From assembly GCA_027596945.1 (NCBI GenBank), contig JADGJH010000430.1, positions 1 through 16,100 on the forward strand: DNA of 16,100 nucleotides. The letters are read 5' to 3'. Made by a program: the position numbers and the translations under genes. Source of the DNA: Physocladia obscura (lineage: Eukaryota > Chytridiomycota > Chytridiomycetes > Chytridiales > Chytriomycetaceae). Below are positions 1 through 10,490 of this stretch, in pieces. Position 1 is the first letter of the stretch; every line of letters begins with the position of its first letter. The notes under the pieces are model-generated. The model was not told where the DNA came from, ran no database searches, and saw only the letters and a program-made list of their open reading frames with translations.

Positions 1-1124
1 GAGCAAAGTGGGATTGTCAGAGCAAATTCCATTTGCGCCACTTTGCCTAGTTTTGAATAAAAATATTTTTATTCATAAAGTAAGTTGTGTTATTAAAACC
101 ATACCTGACATTTTCAAATCCTTCCACAGTATTTATTCCTCCACCAGGTGCTCCGCCAGCTTTTGCATTCTTTCCCGCGCCCCTACATTAAATATATTTA
201 ACAAAAGATTTTTCGATAAATTAAACTCAACAGACCAAACAATAACGCAAATTCCCTGACGATTCAGATCCTCAAACCACGGTCTTCTTAGGATCCATGA
301 TAAGTTGGGACAAATTAAAGCAGACTCTCGATAAGATATCCAATGCGTCAATCCAAGCCACGATAGAGAATACGACAAAAGAGCGCGTTTCCAATCAAAA
401 AAAAGGGGAATATCCGTTGAAAAATGCTTGTAGCAAAGATTGTTGATGTCAGGGCGAAAAGAACCCCAGACTGTTATATTTTCACGGTGGTATTGCTTGA
501 TAAGATTTCCTACTTTGATCTGGTGATCAAATATGAAATTGATCAATATTGAAACTTTTTCAAAACAAGAATTAGTACAGACCACAAGCTCTTCTGGGCC
601 ATCTTTAACATCAATTTGCATTGGAATTCTGATAAAGAAAAAATTAATTCACAAACCGCCAGAATTACATTAAATTAAGCTCAATTTTTGTATACACACG
701 TTGGAAACTCCTTGAGAACTTCCTCCAGTAGTGGTATACGGCGAAAGTCTGGATCCTCGGAATGCGAAGAAATATGGGTTGGAACATTGAGCAGTGGCAA
801 ATTTTCAAAGGCAAGACTTCCTACGGTTACAGGACTCGCACACAAACGTGAGAGGAGCGAATCGTGCAAAACAACTGCACATCCGTCGCTCGTCAGACGC
901 GCATCCATCTCCAAGACTAACTGCGCGTTTGGTTTCGCCCGACCTTCGCCTGCAGCATCTGGAATGCCTTCCCGCACTTCGTCGAATGATGCGGCGCTGT
1001 GTCGAAATGCCGTCAATGAGTTCTCCACATTTTCGAGGCTGCCTCCGCGGTGCGACATCAATATTGCGCCGTCGAATCCGCGAAGCTTGACATTTCGCCT
1101 GTATACATTTCGTTTCCAAAACAT
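1..1124 (-). CDS. GDPD1: GDPD1/GDE4-like glycerophosphodiester phosphodiesterase (3' end outside window)
   Basis: A metal-dependent phosphodiesterase expected to hydrolyse glycerophosphodiesters, or lysophospholipids in the lyso-PLD-like GDE4 branch. Exons on the minus strand: 1124-700, 628-236, 182-105 and 46-1 (continuing outside). Seen in the protein, numbered from the ATG at 1124: SHRGGSLENVENS with catalytic H25, R26 and E31; LEMDARLTSDG with metal ligands E72 and D74; VVLHDS with H87 and D88; the PMQIDVK strand straight after intron 1; ENITVWGS; and a last exon reading GANGICSDNPTLL, the usual end of the TIM barrel. The middle part resembles animal GDPD1/3 more than bacterial GlpQ. Intron donors are GTGTGT, GTCTGT and GTATGG. 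An alternative start at 1195, with a short first exon spliced over 1169-1097 into the same frame, is equally possible and would add a hydrophobic N-terminus. Family is sure; subfamily and start are less so. Confidence 0.88.
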
Positions 1125-1226
1125 CCAACTCGTTTTTTTTTTTGAAAATAAAAAGAAGCAGCGTTTCACCTTAACCAATAGAAAAAAATGACCATATGTG
1201 AGAGTAATGCAAAAGAACCAACAAAT

Positions 1227-1822
1227 TTACTCACAATATCCAGTGCCAAGAGCGGCAACAGCCTTGTTATTTATGCCAAAATTACCTGTAGGATTTATAG
1301 GGTTAATAAAGCGCTCGATTGAGAATAAAAACATCGACAGAAAACGCGAACACAACTTCTTGAGCTTGAGCAAGTGGTAAGTTGCTGTAGTGTCCATAAA
1401 ATACACTCTTACGCCAATGCTGCTTCTTTACATTCCATCTCGACTGAATTGCCGGAAGTTGTGACTCCATATTGTGATGCATAATTTCCTTGAATATAGC
1501 TTTCAATACAGGCAGCATCAGTGGCTGTATTATCGCTCAGACAGATGGCAGGGTTCCATCCATTAGTTGTGAGATAATCTGGCAAGTCATAACAGTTTGC
1601 AGTTCCTTGTGAGTTGGAATTCCAGCACCAGTTGGTATCAAGGACAATATGTTCTGTTGTCGTCATGCAACTGCTGACTACAGATGAAGAGACAGAAAGT
1701 GATGGATGGCTTTCTGATTGAATAGTTCAAGGTCCTCTGAGTAACAACAAAACCAAAGGGGAAAGGGACAGCAAGGTTTGAATTTTAATTATGAAATGAT
1801 ATGATTTATTCTTCTTTTTCAT
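1227..1822 (-). CDS. Candidate secreted cysteine-rich small protein, family unknown
   Basis: I do not recognise the family. The main exon (to 1432) and a last exon (1285-1227, stop TAA) join over a 146-base intron with donor GTAAAG and acceptor CCTACAG. The join restores a Cys codon and keeps frame. The mature part is compact, with six cysteines: NWCWNS, ANCYDL, AICLSD, DAACIES, EMECNFG and TGYCE. This spacing suggests three disulfides in a secreted protein. In the same frame, 156 bases upstream of the ATG at 1666, an ATG at 1822 opens a lysine-rich start followed by the hydrophobic run TLLSLSPLVLLLL, as in a signal peptide. One in-frame TGA (1729-1727) separates the two parts. An intron of about 76 bases ending at GTCAGCAG near 1676 would remove the TGA and give a signal peptide ending SLSPLVFC. 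Otherwise the gene is broken or starts at 1666. Last exon and Cys pattern are fairly clear; the 5' end is not. Confidence 0.4.
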
Positions 1823-2859
1823 TTCCTTTTTGAAAAATGTAAATCAATAATAAAGAAGAGAAATTTTGCTAAAATCTTTACCACATACAATCATAAACAG
1901 ATATTGCAACAAAGGAAAAGCTGCTTTTTAGTTATTTAATTTGAGTTAAAAAAATTTAGATTTATTGAAAAACTTCAGAAATTTTTTTGTTAACCAAAGC
2001 AACTTGAGAAAATTGAAAAAAGATATCGCTGACAAGGTTTTTTGTTTTATTTGGAAAAAAAAAAAAGGAATGAAAAAAAAAGAAAATTACATCACTAAAC
2101 CCTCAATATTTTTAATGCTACAGCCTTGACTTGTCTCAAAAACCTCAAAAACAATAGCATCTATGCTAAAAATTTACTCGACATCAGACAAAGTCCGCGC
2201 CTCAACAATATCCAAAAAGACTGTTAGCAATTCAGAATCATTAATGGAAGTAATACCAAAAGGGCTTAATTATTTATTTATCGTACTTGGGATGGGGAGT
2301 GTTTAGTTTTGGGTGGTGAATTGTTGATTCCTTCTAAATCTCCGATCCGCAGCTTTCTCTGAACACCACACCACTTGTCAGTATTTCTTCATGAATTCGC
2401 TGACTTCGACACATTTTGCGGATTTCCAACACCAGAAACAACGCGTGTAAGAAATGCGAGATCGTAAGGGACATCTGAATATAAAACGCAGTTGTTTTGA
2501 TTTTGTTGAATTGGGGTAGGAGCGGTGACGTTGGAATGTTGTTATGCAGGATTTTGTCGGCATACACAGCAACTTTACAAAAAATTCAGAGTAAGCTTCT
2601 GAAAATACTTCGGCAATTAACGCAAATTTAACAGGGGGCAATCAGATATACAGGTAATGCTGTTTACACTGAAGTCAAATTTTGCAGACATATACGCGGA
2701 TTGAATTTACAACAACAGAATTGGCAGACAGGCGAAGCGGACAGCCTTTGACAGTACGCAGATTCTGATGGTCGATTTTCAGAAATCTTATTGTGCATCC
2801 AGCCTGTTTTGTTTCTCAGAATTCATTTCTGACTTTCTATTTTTGAATTTTTGAATTAG
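1823..2859. other. Intergenic DNA between divergent genes; no supported gene
   Basis: This kilobase lies between the divergent cysteine-rich gene and the LENG8 homologue. It is AT-rich, with A runs near 2057-2068. The bases before 2860 (a T-rich stretch ending in ATTAG) look like the end of an intron, so a 5' non-coding or short coding exon of the LENG8 gene may lie here. Two overlapping minus-strand frames at 2334-2641 have no domain, no signal peptide and no splice partners that I can support. I see no tRNA or repeat family. Confidence 0.5.
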
Positions 2860-5669
2860 ATGCAGGCACATTATCAGCAAGCAGCGGCGGGAGCTGGGGC
2901 TGCGGGGAACATGGCCCAGTGGTAAGAAAGCGAAAAGAGTAAGAAAAAATAGATCACCGACAGTTTGTTTGGTGGTTTTTTTGGTTTAACGAATGTGTTC
3001 TGTAGTGTAAAGTATACTTTAACACTTTTTCTTTCTCTATTGTGCAGGGCTGCGCTTGGTGTTGGCCCTGCTCCGGCCGATACGTCTAGTGCTGAATACG
3101 CTGCCTGGTATACGCGCTGGTACGCTGCTTACGTGGCTTACCAAGCGAAGCAGCTCCAACAACAGCAACAATCGCAGCAACAACAGCAACTACTATTACA
3201 AAAGCAGCATCAACACCTGTTAAAGCCCAACGCGTCATCATCTACTACCACCCAATCTGTCCCACAAGTTTCCACCGCTTTACCTTCTGCAGCCCAAACG
3301 TAAGCTTTGTTCCAAAACATATCTCGTCTCATTCCTCTTCAAACCATTCAGCAAACTGGAAAAAGCGATGGCATATTTGAAGCAAAAACAATTAGCCGGA
3401 CCTTCGTCAGCAATTGCATCGAACTCAAATTCAGCTGTGAATTCAAATGCGAATCCCGAATCGGCAAACTCGTCAACTCCGGTTTCCGCAACGCAGACTT
3501 TATTTGCGAAAGCGGCCCAATTCAAACCGCAGTCAAAAAGTTTGCAATTGTCAATCAACCGACTTTTCAACTCACAACGCAAATTATTACAGAACCTCCT
3601 GCGTATATTCCCGTTAAACCCTCTTTTGATCCGCCTTCATACGCTGCAGTAGTCGCTTCAAAGCCAACTCAACCCCAACAACCTGCTGCAAATCCCGAAT
3701 CTCTGAAGTATTTTCAACGGAAGATTATCTATTCATTCGCGTTTGCTCACTTATTTTTCTTTTTCTTTTTTTCCAAGAAACTATGTGCAGCGGGTTTTCA
3801 ATTTGTGTCCTTTAGATAAACGCCCTCAAGTCGAAATGCATCTAAAGACAATTATTGAAAATATTAAAGCAAAAAATGCCCTGCATACTACTGATTGGGA
3901 TAAAATGCCGTTGCCTCCAATGTATCTTCCATTTATTCCAAAATATCGAGCGAAGCGACGTAAAACGTCAAACGAAGATTGAATTGAAGCGGATCGTCAA
4001 ATTTTAACTCAAATTCTTATCGTTTTTAGACTCGCTTCAATAGCGCCTAATCCAGCGTTAACAACAACAATATCACAGTCAGCATCATCTTTGTCAATGG
4101 CAACGATGGAAAAAAAAAGAAAAAAGTTTTCCCTGGATTTACTCGAAGACCGCATACCAACAACGACAACAACGACAACAATAAACAATAGCACATCTCT
4201 GAAAAATTCACTTCTTCCTGCGAAACGAAAACAGCCTAAAATAGTTGCCCAAGACGATGATGACGATTCTACCGCGGCTGCTCCGTCACCATCTCTCGAA
4301 TTTCTTCCACCCCATTTACGAGACGCTGAACAACAACGACGAATGGAGCGAGCGCGGAGGTTTCAGGATTCAAATGTCGAAACTAGCACTGCAAAAGCGA
4401 AGCAAAAGCAACAGCAGCAGCAAGCAAAAATCGCGCGGGAAAATGCGAGACAAGCGGCTGCACGAGGTGAAGAAAATCCAGACGTTATTGATTGGGACGA
4501 ATATACAATTGTTGGTGTCTGCGAAAAGTTGGAAAAGAGTTATTTACGATTGACATCAGTTAAGATGATCTTTAAAATTTTAATTTGCGCTAATTCGATG
4601 GTTAAATATTATGCTCTCACTCTCGCTTTCTATCTGCAACAGGCACCCGATCCTGCTACAGTTCGACCACTTCACATTTTAAGGCAAACGCTAGAATTTT
4701 TGAGCAAAAAATGGAAACAGGACCAAAATTATACATATATTTGTGATCAGTTCAAATCTTTAAGACAGGACCTGACGGTACAACGAATCAAGAATGATTT
4801 CACAGTTAAAGTCTATGAATCACATGCGCGTATAGCTCTTGAAAAGGTTTTATAATTTTTTTTAATACACGTCAAGTGCAAATCGTTTTTTTATATATAT
4901 TTAGGGTGATGTAGGGGAATATAACCAATGCCAAGCCCAGCTTAAAGAACTGTACCGACTCGGCATCAGCGGTTGCAAAGATGAATTCCTAGCATATAGA
5001 ATCTTGTATATGGTGTACACAAACAATCGAACAGGTTCACATGTTTTTTTAAAACTGAAAGCTTTCGCACTGCTCAAAAAATTGCTAATTATTTTCAACA
5101 AATAAATTTCAGACCAAGTACGTATTCTTAGTGATCTAACCCCCGAAGAAACAGCATCCCCATGTGTCCACCACGCATTACGCGTTCGCATGGCAGTTGC
5201 AACAGGCGACTATCACACATTTTTCCATCTTTATAACAACGCACCAAACATGTCTGTATATCTTATGGACCTCTTTATCGTTCGCGAGCGCCTTAGAGCC
5301 CTCAAAACCCTTGGTCGCGCGTTCCGACCGACCTTGAAAGTTGAGTATATTGCACGCGAGCTTGGATACATCATCGGAAGTAGCAATAAAGATGGCCAGA
5401 GCGACAGTGATGCGAAACGAGAAGGTGTTGCGGCGTGTTTTGAGTGGCTGAGGGAGCTGGGGACGCCATTGGTGGACCGAGGGCCTGAACGGGACGTTGA
5501 GGTTGTAGTGGGTAAAGGCAAGAAGGCAAAGACTGTTGTTGAGAAAGTATCTGAGCCGCTTGGGGTTATGGAGATTAGTGTTGATATGAAGGCTGCTGTT
5601 GGGCTATTTGTGTTGAAGTATTCAGAGGTTATTGGAAAAGGTGTTGATATCAAAGGGCAGATTCATTAA
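2860..5669 (+). CDS. LENG8: LENG8/THP3 homologue, SAC3-domain mRNA processing protein
   Basis: A nuclear scaffold related to yeast Thp3, which with Csn12 acts in transcription elongation and mRNA maturation. Exons: 2860-2921, 3048-3299, 3352-3539, 3593-3707, 3778-3966, 4030-4558, 4643-4846, 4905-5034, 5113-5669, giving 741 residues; human LENG8 is about 800. In order: a Trp/Tyr- and Gln-rich N-terminus (AAWYTRWYAAY, then Q runs, residues 22-90); a low-complexity Ser/Ala/Pro linker; SLKNYVQRVFNLC (about 204-216) and TTDWDKMPLPP, typical of the family; a disordered Thr/Gln segment; then the SAC3/GANP-like region from about 433: CEKLEKSYLRLT, APDPATVRPLHILRQTLEF, LRQDLTVQRIKNDFTVKVYE, HARIALEKGD, FLAYRILYMVY and ATGDYHTFFHLY. 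Frame phases match at all eight joins. Weakest is intron 3967-4029 (donor GTCAAA), needed to avoid an in-frame TGA at 3979-3981. The ATG follows an acceptor-like TTAG, so an upstream exon is possible. Confidence 0.92.
3151..3212 (+). repeat. CAA/CAG microsatellite encoding a Gln tract
   Basis: Imperfect CAR trinucleotide repeats in exon 2 of the LENG8 gene encode QLQQQQQSQQQQQ and then LLLQKQHQH. A second, shorter CAG run at 4405-4425 and an ACAACG-type run at 4158-4182 encode Gln and Thr tracts in exon 6. Such tracts are common in disordered regions of RNA-processing factors and are prone to length variation. Confidence 0.8.
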
Positions 5670-5760
5670 TATGAACACTTTTTTTTCTTTTTTTTTCTTC
5701 TCCACGCTGCCTTCATATTTCGCGTGCCTAAAACACACTCTGAATATGCTTGTTGGTAAT

Positions 5761-5766
5761 AATAAA
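5761..5766 (+). terminator. Probable polyadenylation signal of the LENG8 gene
   Basis: AATAAA lies about 90 bases after the TAA stop at 5667-5669. Further AATAAA copies follow near 5893 and 5903. This is sequence match only; in fungi the signal is loose, so the actual cleavage site is not known. Confidence 0.45.
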
Positions 5767-6171
5767 TTCAATTTAATTCTTGGTACTGTGGGTAATGGTA
5801 AACATATCCAGCTTTAATTTCTCACTGACATTTAGGGCGTGATACACTTAACGGTTTTCAATTTCGACATGTAAACTTGACATCAAACAAACCAATAAAA
5901 CTAATAAAAACATATACTTGCCAGTAAACTTAGCAGACACAGAAAGGCAATTTTAATGTGAATGTCAAATATCGACGGTAGTATAACTTTTTTTCGATAC
6001 CTGCTCTCACTACCCTACATAACAGGCACACTTGCATGGTTGACACCACTTCTGACTTCCTTTAAGAAACTCTTAATGTCTCTATTTACATGTATCCTAA
6101 CCCCAGATACTGTCCCAACCAATTATTTGGCTTATTTGCATTAAGGTGGCTGTATCTGGCTCTATTGTCTA

Positions 6172-6357
6172 ATGCAATTCTCAAGCATAGCCATATTAAA
6201 TCTCATGCTGATACTCACATTCTTTGTCTCGGGGACAAAGGGGATATTCATGTCAATGGACTCCAATGTGGTACTGTGCTACTCATATTTGGGCTGTGGA
6301 CGTTGTCTGCTCAGAGTTTCTGACTGGGTCTTCGCTGTTTGCTGGGAGTGTATGTAA
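6172..6357 (+). CDS. Weak candidate: 61-residue secreted Cys-rich peptide
   Basis: A single open frame begins MQFSSIAILNLMLILTFFVS, a short polar start followed by a hydrophobic run, as in a signal peptide with likely cleavage near GTKG. The remainder of about 37 residues has five cysteines (VLCYSY, LGCGRC, AVCWECM). It stops with TAA. No homologue is recognised. It sits alone in AT-rich intergenic DNA and overlaps another open frame of similar length, so chance is a fair explanation. An odd number of cysteines also weighs against a stable disulfide fold. Confidence 0.2.
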   Translation: MQFSSIAILNLMLILTFFVSGTKGIFMSMDSNVVLCYSYLGCGRCLLRVSDWVFAVCWECM

Positions 6358-6591
6358 TATCAGCTAGTGTAAATCTTCCACAGATCATCTCAGTTGAGCT
6401 GAGGATTTAATCAATGAGTTTTGTTTCCTAAAAGACCAAAAAAACACTTGCAAAAACTTCAAAAAAAGGACAACTGCTACAAAATCATTTTAATGACCGT
6501 TGTTCAGGTTAAGATGTCTTTTCATGGATCCAAATGAATAATGTTGGTAGATCTCCCAGAAATTAATCGTGGGTGCTGAATTTCATTTTTT

Positions 6592-6612
6592 GTTTCAAGT
6601 TTCAAGTTTCAA
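6592..6612 (+). repeat. Three tandem copies of GTTTCAA
   Basis: Three perfect head-to-tail copies of a 7-base unit (21 bases) in the convergent intergenic region. No other copies are obvious in the window. It is probably a slippage product without function. Confidence 0.7.
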
Positions 6613-7081
6613 ATTGAAGCTGAAAGAATGTATACTGGCCAATTTTCTTTAAACAAGGCGTTTTGGCATAAAAATAAATTATAAGTCAAAGAAACGTGAA
6701 GCTACTGGTTTATTCTACAGCTTTTTTCAGTAAAAATGAGACAGTAAACAAATTTTCCATTTTTGAACACGGGTCCAGAAATACTGGAAATATAGGCTTG
6801 ACGCCGAAACACAAATTACAGCTGACAACACAATTTACTGCTCTTCACAATAGAACACAGGTGACAACAGCAAATTCGGAGATGTTGGCAATCATATTGT
6901 GCTTTAGCAACATCATCAATTGTGTCGCCAGCCACTTCGCTTCGAGTAACTGCGCTATTGTGTCAGGATGATTGCCAGCTTTACGATAATTTCATTTTTT
7001 AGTTCAATTTTGTTGTTTTTTGGAAATGGACGTTTGGTAATAATTTTGGCATAAATCTTTTTTCATATTCATAGTTAAATT

Positions 7082-10000
7082 TCAGCCATCATCAGCACCC
7101 ATTGACGTCATTGACAATCGGGAAAACATTTCAGCTGTAATAAGGGAAAAAAGAAACTTAGTTAAAAAAAAAAAAGACATTCTAAAAACAAAAACAAACC
7201 TTTTAAACTCCGCAATTCAGCCTCCAAATCAGTAATTTTCTTTTCATCCTCTGCCCGCTCGTTCGCCCTTGCCCTCCTCTCAATTTCAAGTGCCGTTTCC
7301 GTTTCCTTCAACCTTGCCACCATCTTCGACTCCAAATCCTCCAACGACGAAATACTCCCCCGGTTTCCTTGAGCAACCCCGTTCAACGCCAATGCTTCCA
7401 AATGCTCAAACTCGCGGAGTTCCAAATCCCGCACATTTGCTCTCAACTCCGTAACCTGTGCCTTCAACCCTTTAACAACCGCATCGCGTTCATCAACACC
7501 TCGCCGCAACTCCATAATCAGCAAAGACATATCTTTATACCGCGGACTCTCTTCAAAAGATACCGCACCAGTGTCTACACTGCGTCCAATCACCCCGCTC
7601 TCTTCGAGTATTTCGAGTTTCTCGTTTTGCTCGCGGATCACAATCTCCATTTCGTCCTTTTGCCGCCGCAGCCGGTATACTTCGTCTTTAATTTCGTCGA
7701 CTGACGCGACGGCTTTATCGGCGTTGGCAGCGAAGGCGGAGAGGAGCGCGTTTGTTTGGGATGGAGTTGCGCAGGTTTTCAGCGCGGATATGAGAGACTC
7801 GTAGCGTGAGATTTTTTCGTCGCGCGCGTCGAGTTCGGCGATTTGACGGTGCAAAAAGTCTTTGTCAGTAAGTTGGCGGGAGAGGCGTTGCGTTTTCCGT
7901 GCGGCGGGGGATAATGACGATGATGTTGCGATTGCGGCGGAAACAGATGATGACGGGCGGTTAAACACGGTTGTGCGGCGCGGAGATGGGGTTGTTTCTT
8001 GGTGAGGAAGGAGGCCTTGAACAATCACTGATGCGCGAATGTCCTAGTGTTTGTTTTGTGAGAAAGAGGTGCTAAGTATATTTTTGTCTTTCTTTGAAGT
8101 TACCCCAGTCTCATAAGGCGCATTCCAATCCAAAATCGCTTTAGGCGTAACAGTATTACTACTCAAAATCAATTTCGTCAAATGATCAATCCGCTCCTTC
8201 AACGCTGTCCTCACAAGCTGCGATTCATGCAACTGCTCTTCATATTGCATTCGCAGGCTCCGTTGCATACCCAAATCCTGCATCGCGCGCTCCTTCTCAA
8301 GCATATCATTAGTTTCGAGAAGTTTATTACGCAGATCCGCAATTTCGAGCTTGTATTTTTGGATGAGTGCTTTCTCGTCGAGTACTTGGTTCTGTTTTGC
8401 GCGGACAGAAACTTTTTTGATGCGTTCAGCGAATTTCAGCGTATTTGATGTTTCTTCGAGGGCTGCAGTTGTTGGACTTATTTGTGGTATAAGATAATGT
8501 GAAATGTGTGTTTTGAGATGTGGCTGGAGGATGATACCTGATTGTGGCAATGACAGAAACGCGCGCATTTCCAGAAAGAGACGACTGCAAAATTCTAGTC
8601 AATTTCGAATCACGGTACGGAATGTGCATTGTATTAGACCTGTTATTTTAAAGCCAAGGGGATATTTCAGCAACTGTCAAAATAAAAATCTATAAATAAC
8701 AAACTTGGCATCATCAGTGAGCCTTGAGATAACGTTTCCAAGCGTCAAGAGCGATTTATTGATGAATGCGCCTTCCTTTCTTCGATCCAAGTTTGTCGTT
8801 GCCTTTTCTGATCCAGCCAAATCAATTAAGTTCTGCCATTTATAATTTAAATTAACAATTTCATGTACACAAGTTGCATTTGAAATTTTAATGATCTTAC
8901 AAGTTGAGAAATTGTGACGCTTCCGCGAACTTTGCCTGGAAGTGGAATGCCAGGCTGGTTTTGATCTCCTATTATAACGCCACTGTTCTTGTTGCGACTT
9001 TCAATCACCTTAAATTAAACAAATAATTAATATATGAATGACTCGTTTAGATGACTTGGTTCACTCGATGTTTGTTTCTACATTTATTTTTCGTTCGTGG
9101 AATTCATACCATCTGAAAAACAGTGTGACTTCTACTACTTCGTTCATTATATTCGGTAGTTCCATAACTACGAGAAGTTTCCCCGCGTTGAATGACCTTC
9201 ATGCACTGTTTCGGTGACGTGACAATTTCTTCCTTCAGTGGTGAAACGTAAACCCCGCGTTTGCGATCTTCATGGATTCTTAAATCTTCTTGCGAGGGAT
9301 TTAAAAGATCGCGAATAGTTTCATTACTGTGGATTTTGGCTGTTTTAGGAGTCATTTGTGTATGTGTCCGTGTGTGTCTATTAACTCTCTTCGCTTGAAT
9401 TTTCACTCCTTTCCTTTGCTTTCTTTCAACTTTATCACGCTCACTTCGTTCACCTCGCCAACGACTTACTAGATTTCCATATAGGACACACGGAGTAGGT
9501 ATTCACGATCGTCACTCTGTTCACGAATATATGAAAACACGTCGTCGATCGCTTGAGGGATTATACCGGGCTGGTCGTCTATACCCATCATTGAGTATGT
9601 TTTTCCGGAAGCCGTCTGAAAGATAATTATTTTTTTTTTGTTAAAAAATCGATATATGAATAGAGTGATAGGCGTATTCGTTCGATTTAATTTCTTTTAA
9701 TTTTTTTAATTTTCGTTCTCGTTTGTTGCTTCGCTTATTGAATACCTGTCCATACGCAAAAACAGTACCATTGATTCCCTCCATCGCAGCCCAAACAACA
9801 TTCTGGGCGGAAAGTTCATAGAGTTCTTTATTATCACTGCCCGTTTGTACAATGTCTAAAAAGAAAAGAACAGAAAAAATATGGTTATTTAGGAATTATC
9901 GCTGTTTATTTTGCTAGGGAAGGCAAGAAGATTTTTTTTGTTGGAAAAATTTTCACAATTTTTTTATGGACGCCAACCCACCATATTGAAATTCAGTGAC

Positions 10001-10443
10001 ACCGCTGACACCGCCGGAACGTCGAGCCTTTTCGGCAACGTCGTCTTCCATGGAGACTTTTGAATTGATTTCGTCAAAGAGCCAAGCTTCCTTGAGACGT
10101 TGCTCGCGCTCATGATCAAAGGTAGGACTGGGCAGTTATTGCTTAGGATAGAATGCTATGGGATAGGGAGGTTTGACTGGCTGGGTTTGATTGAATACCG
10201 CACGCGCACGCAAACGACCACGTTGTCTTTGCCGACGGGGGAAGTTTTCAGCAGCGACGGTGGCGGCGTTCGGCGGCCCGACGACGACGGCGACCGTGAC
10301 AGGAATGCACCGGCGGGCGACGGCGTGCGCAGAATCGACGATGGTGTCGGCGACGGTGACGGCGGGGTCAGCGACGACGACGGCCGCGGAAGAGCCGTGC
10401 GCGACGTTGCCCTGCCAAGCGGAGTCAAGCTTATGGATGCCAT
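7082..10443 (-). CDS. Kinesin-7 family motor protein (CENP-E/Kip2 type)
   Basis: A microtubule plus-end motor with an N-terminal motor domain. Eleven minus-strand exons: 10443-10199, 10127-9982, 9855-9746, 9615-9470, 9326-9110, 9008-8901, 8832-8705, 8639-8538, 8476-8104, 8043-7200, 7134-7082, giving 823 residues with every phase matching. Residues 1-75 are a Ser/Pro-rich extension with ten S/T-P sites. The motor follows: VVVCVRVRP (about 77-83), P-loop FAYGQTASGKT (166-173 nucleotide contact), [16 protein letters not shown], switch I NERSSRSH (276-283), switch II DLAGSE (328-333), [13 protein letters not shown] (372-384) and [12 protein letters not shown]. The neck [18 protein letters not shown] is characteristic of kinesin-7. 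Two further coiled-coil stretches (about 560-670 and 720-805) suggest a dimer. It is much shorter than animal CENP-E and close to fungal Kip2 or plant kinesin-7 sizes. Spindle, nuclear or plus-end cargo roles are all possible. Confidence 0.93.
10200..10443 (-). repeat. GC-rich low-complexity segment encoding the kinesin Ser/Pro head
   Basis: The first kinesin exon is far richer in G and C than its surroundings, with CGACGG/GACGGC-like triplets on the plus strand. It encodes a Ser/Thr/Pro/Arg-rich disordered head. Open frames on the plus strand here are by-products of this composition. Confidence 0.6.
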
Positions 10444-10490
10444 TTTTCTACTTGATTGACAAAGTAAATTTCTTTGTTTTCACTTCCAAG

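Larger units (their letters stand above)
5670..7081. other. Convergent intergenic region
   Basis: This is the gap between the 3' ends of the LENG8 homologue (plus) and the kinesin (minus). The sequence is AT-rich with T runs at 5677-5698. It holds the likely polyadenylation signal of the LENG8 gene at 5761, a threefold GTTTCAA repeat at 6592-6612 and one short open frame with a signal-like N-terminus (6172-6357, listed separately). Nothing else is supported. Confidence 0.5.

Noticed and set aside
688..1191. Long plus-strand open frame opposite the GDPD exon
   Set aside because: It is the antisense of a clearly coding GDPD exon, without domain or codon support.
1727..1729. TGA in the cysteine-rich gene as selenocysteine
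   Set aside because: It follows a signal peptide rather than a redox motif, and I see no SECIS-like structure; an intron or a broken gene is simpler.
2334..2641. Two overlapping minus-strand frames of 77 and 87 codons
   Set aside because: No domain, no signal peptide, no consistent splice partners, and they overlap each other in different frames.
3967..3984. In-frame TGA in the LENG8 gene read as a sign of an altered genetic code
   Set aside because: A phase-consistent intron (3967-4029) removes it, and TGA is the natural stop of both the Arp1 and kinesin genes here.
5231..5653. 140-codon minus-strand open frame
   Set aside because: Antisense of the last LENG8 exon, whose plus-strand frame shows strong family similarity.
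6090..6323. 77-codon plus-strand frame
   Set aside because: Overlaps the better signal-peptide candidate and shows no protein-like pattern.
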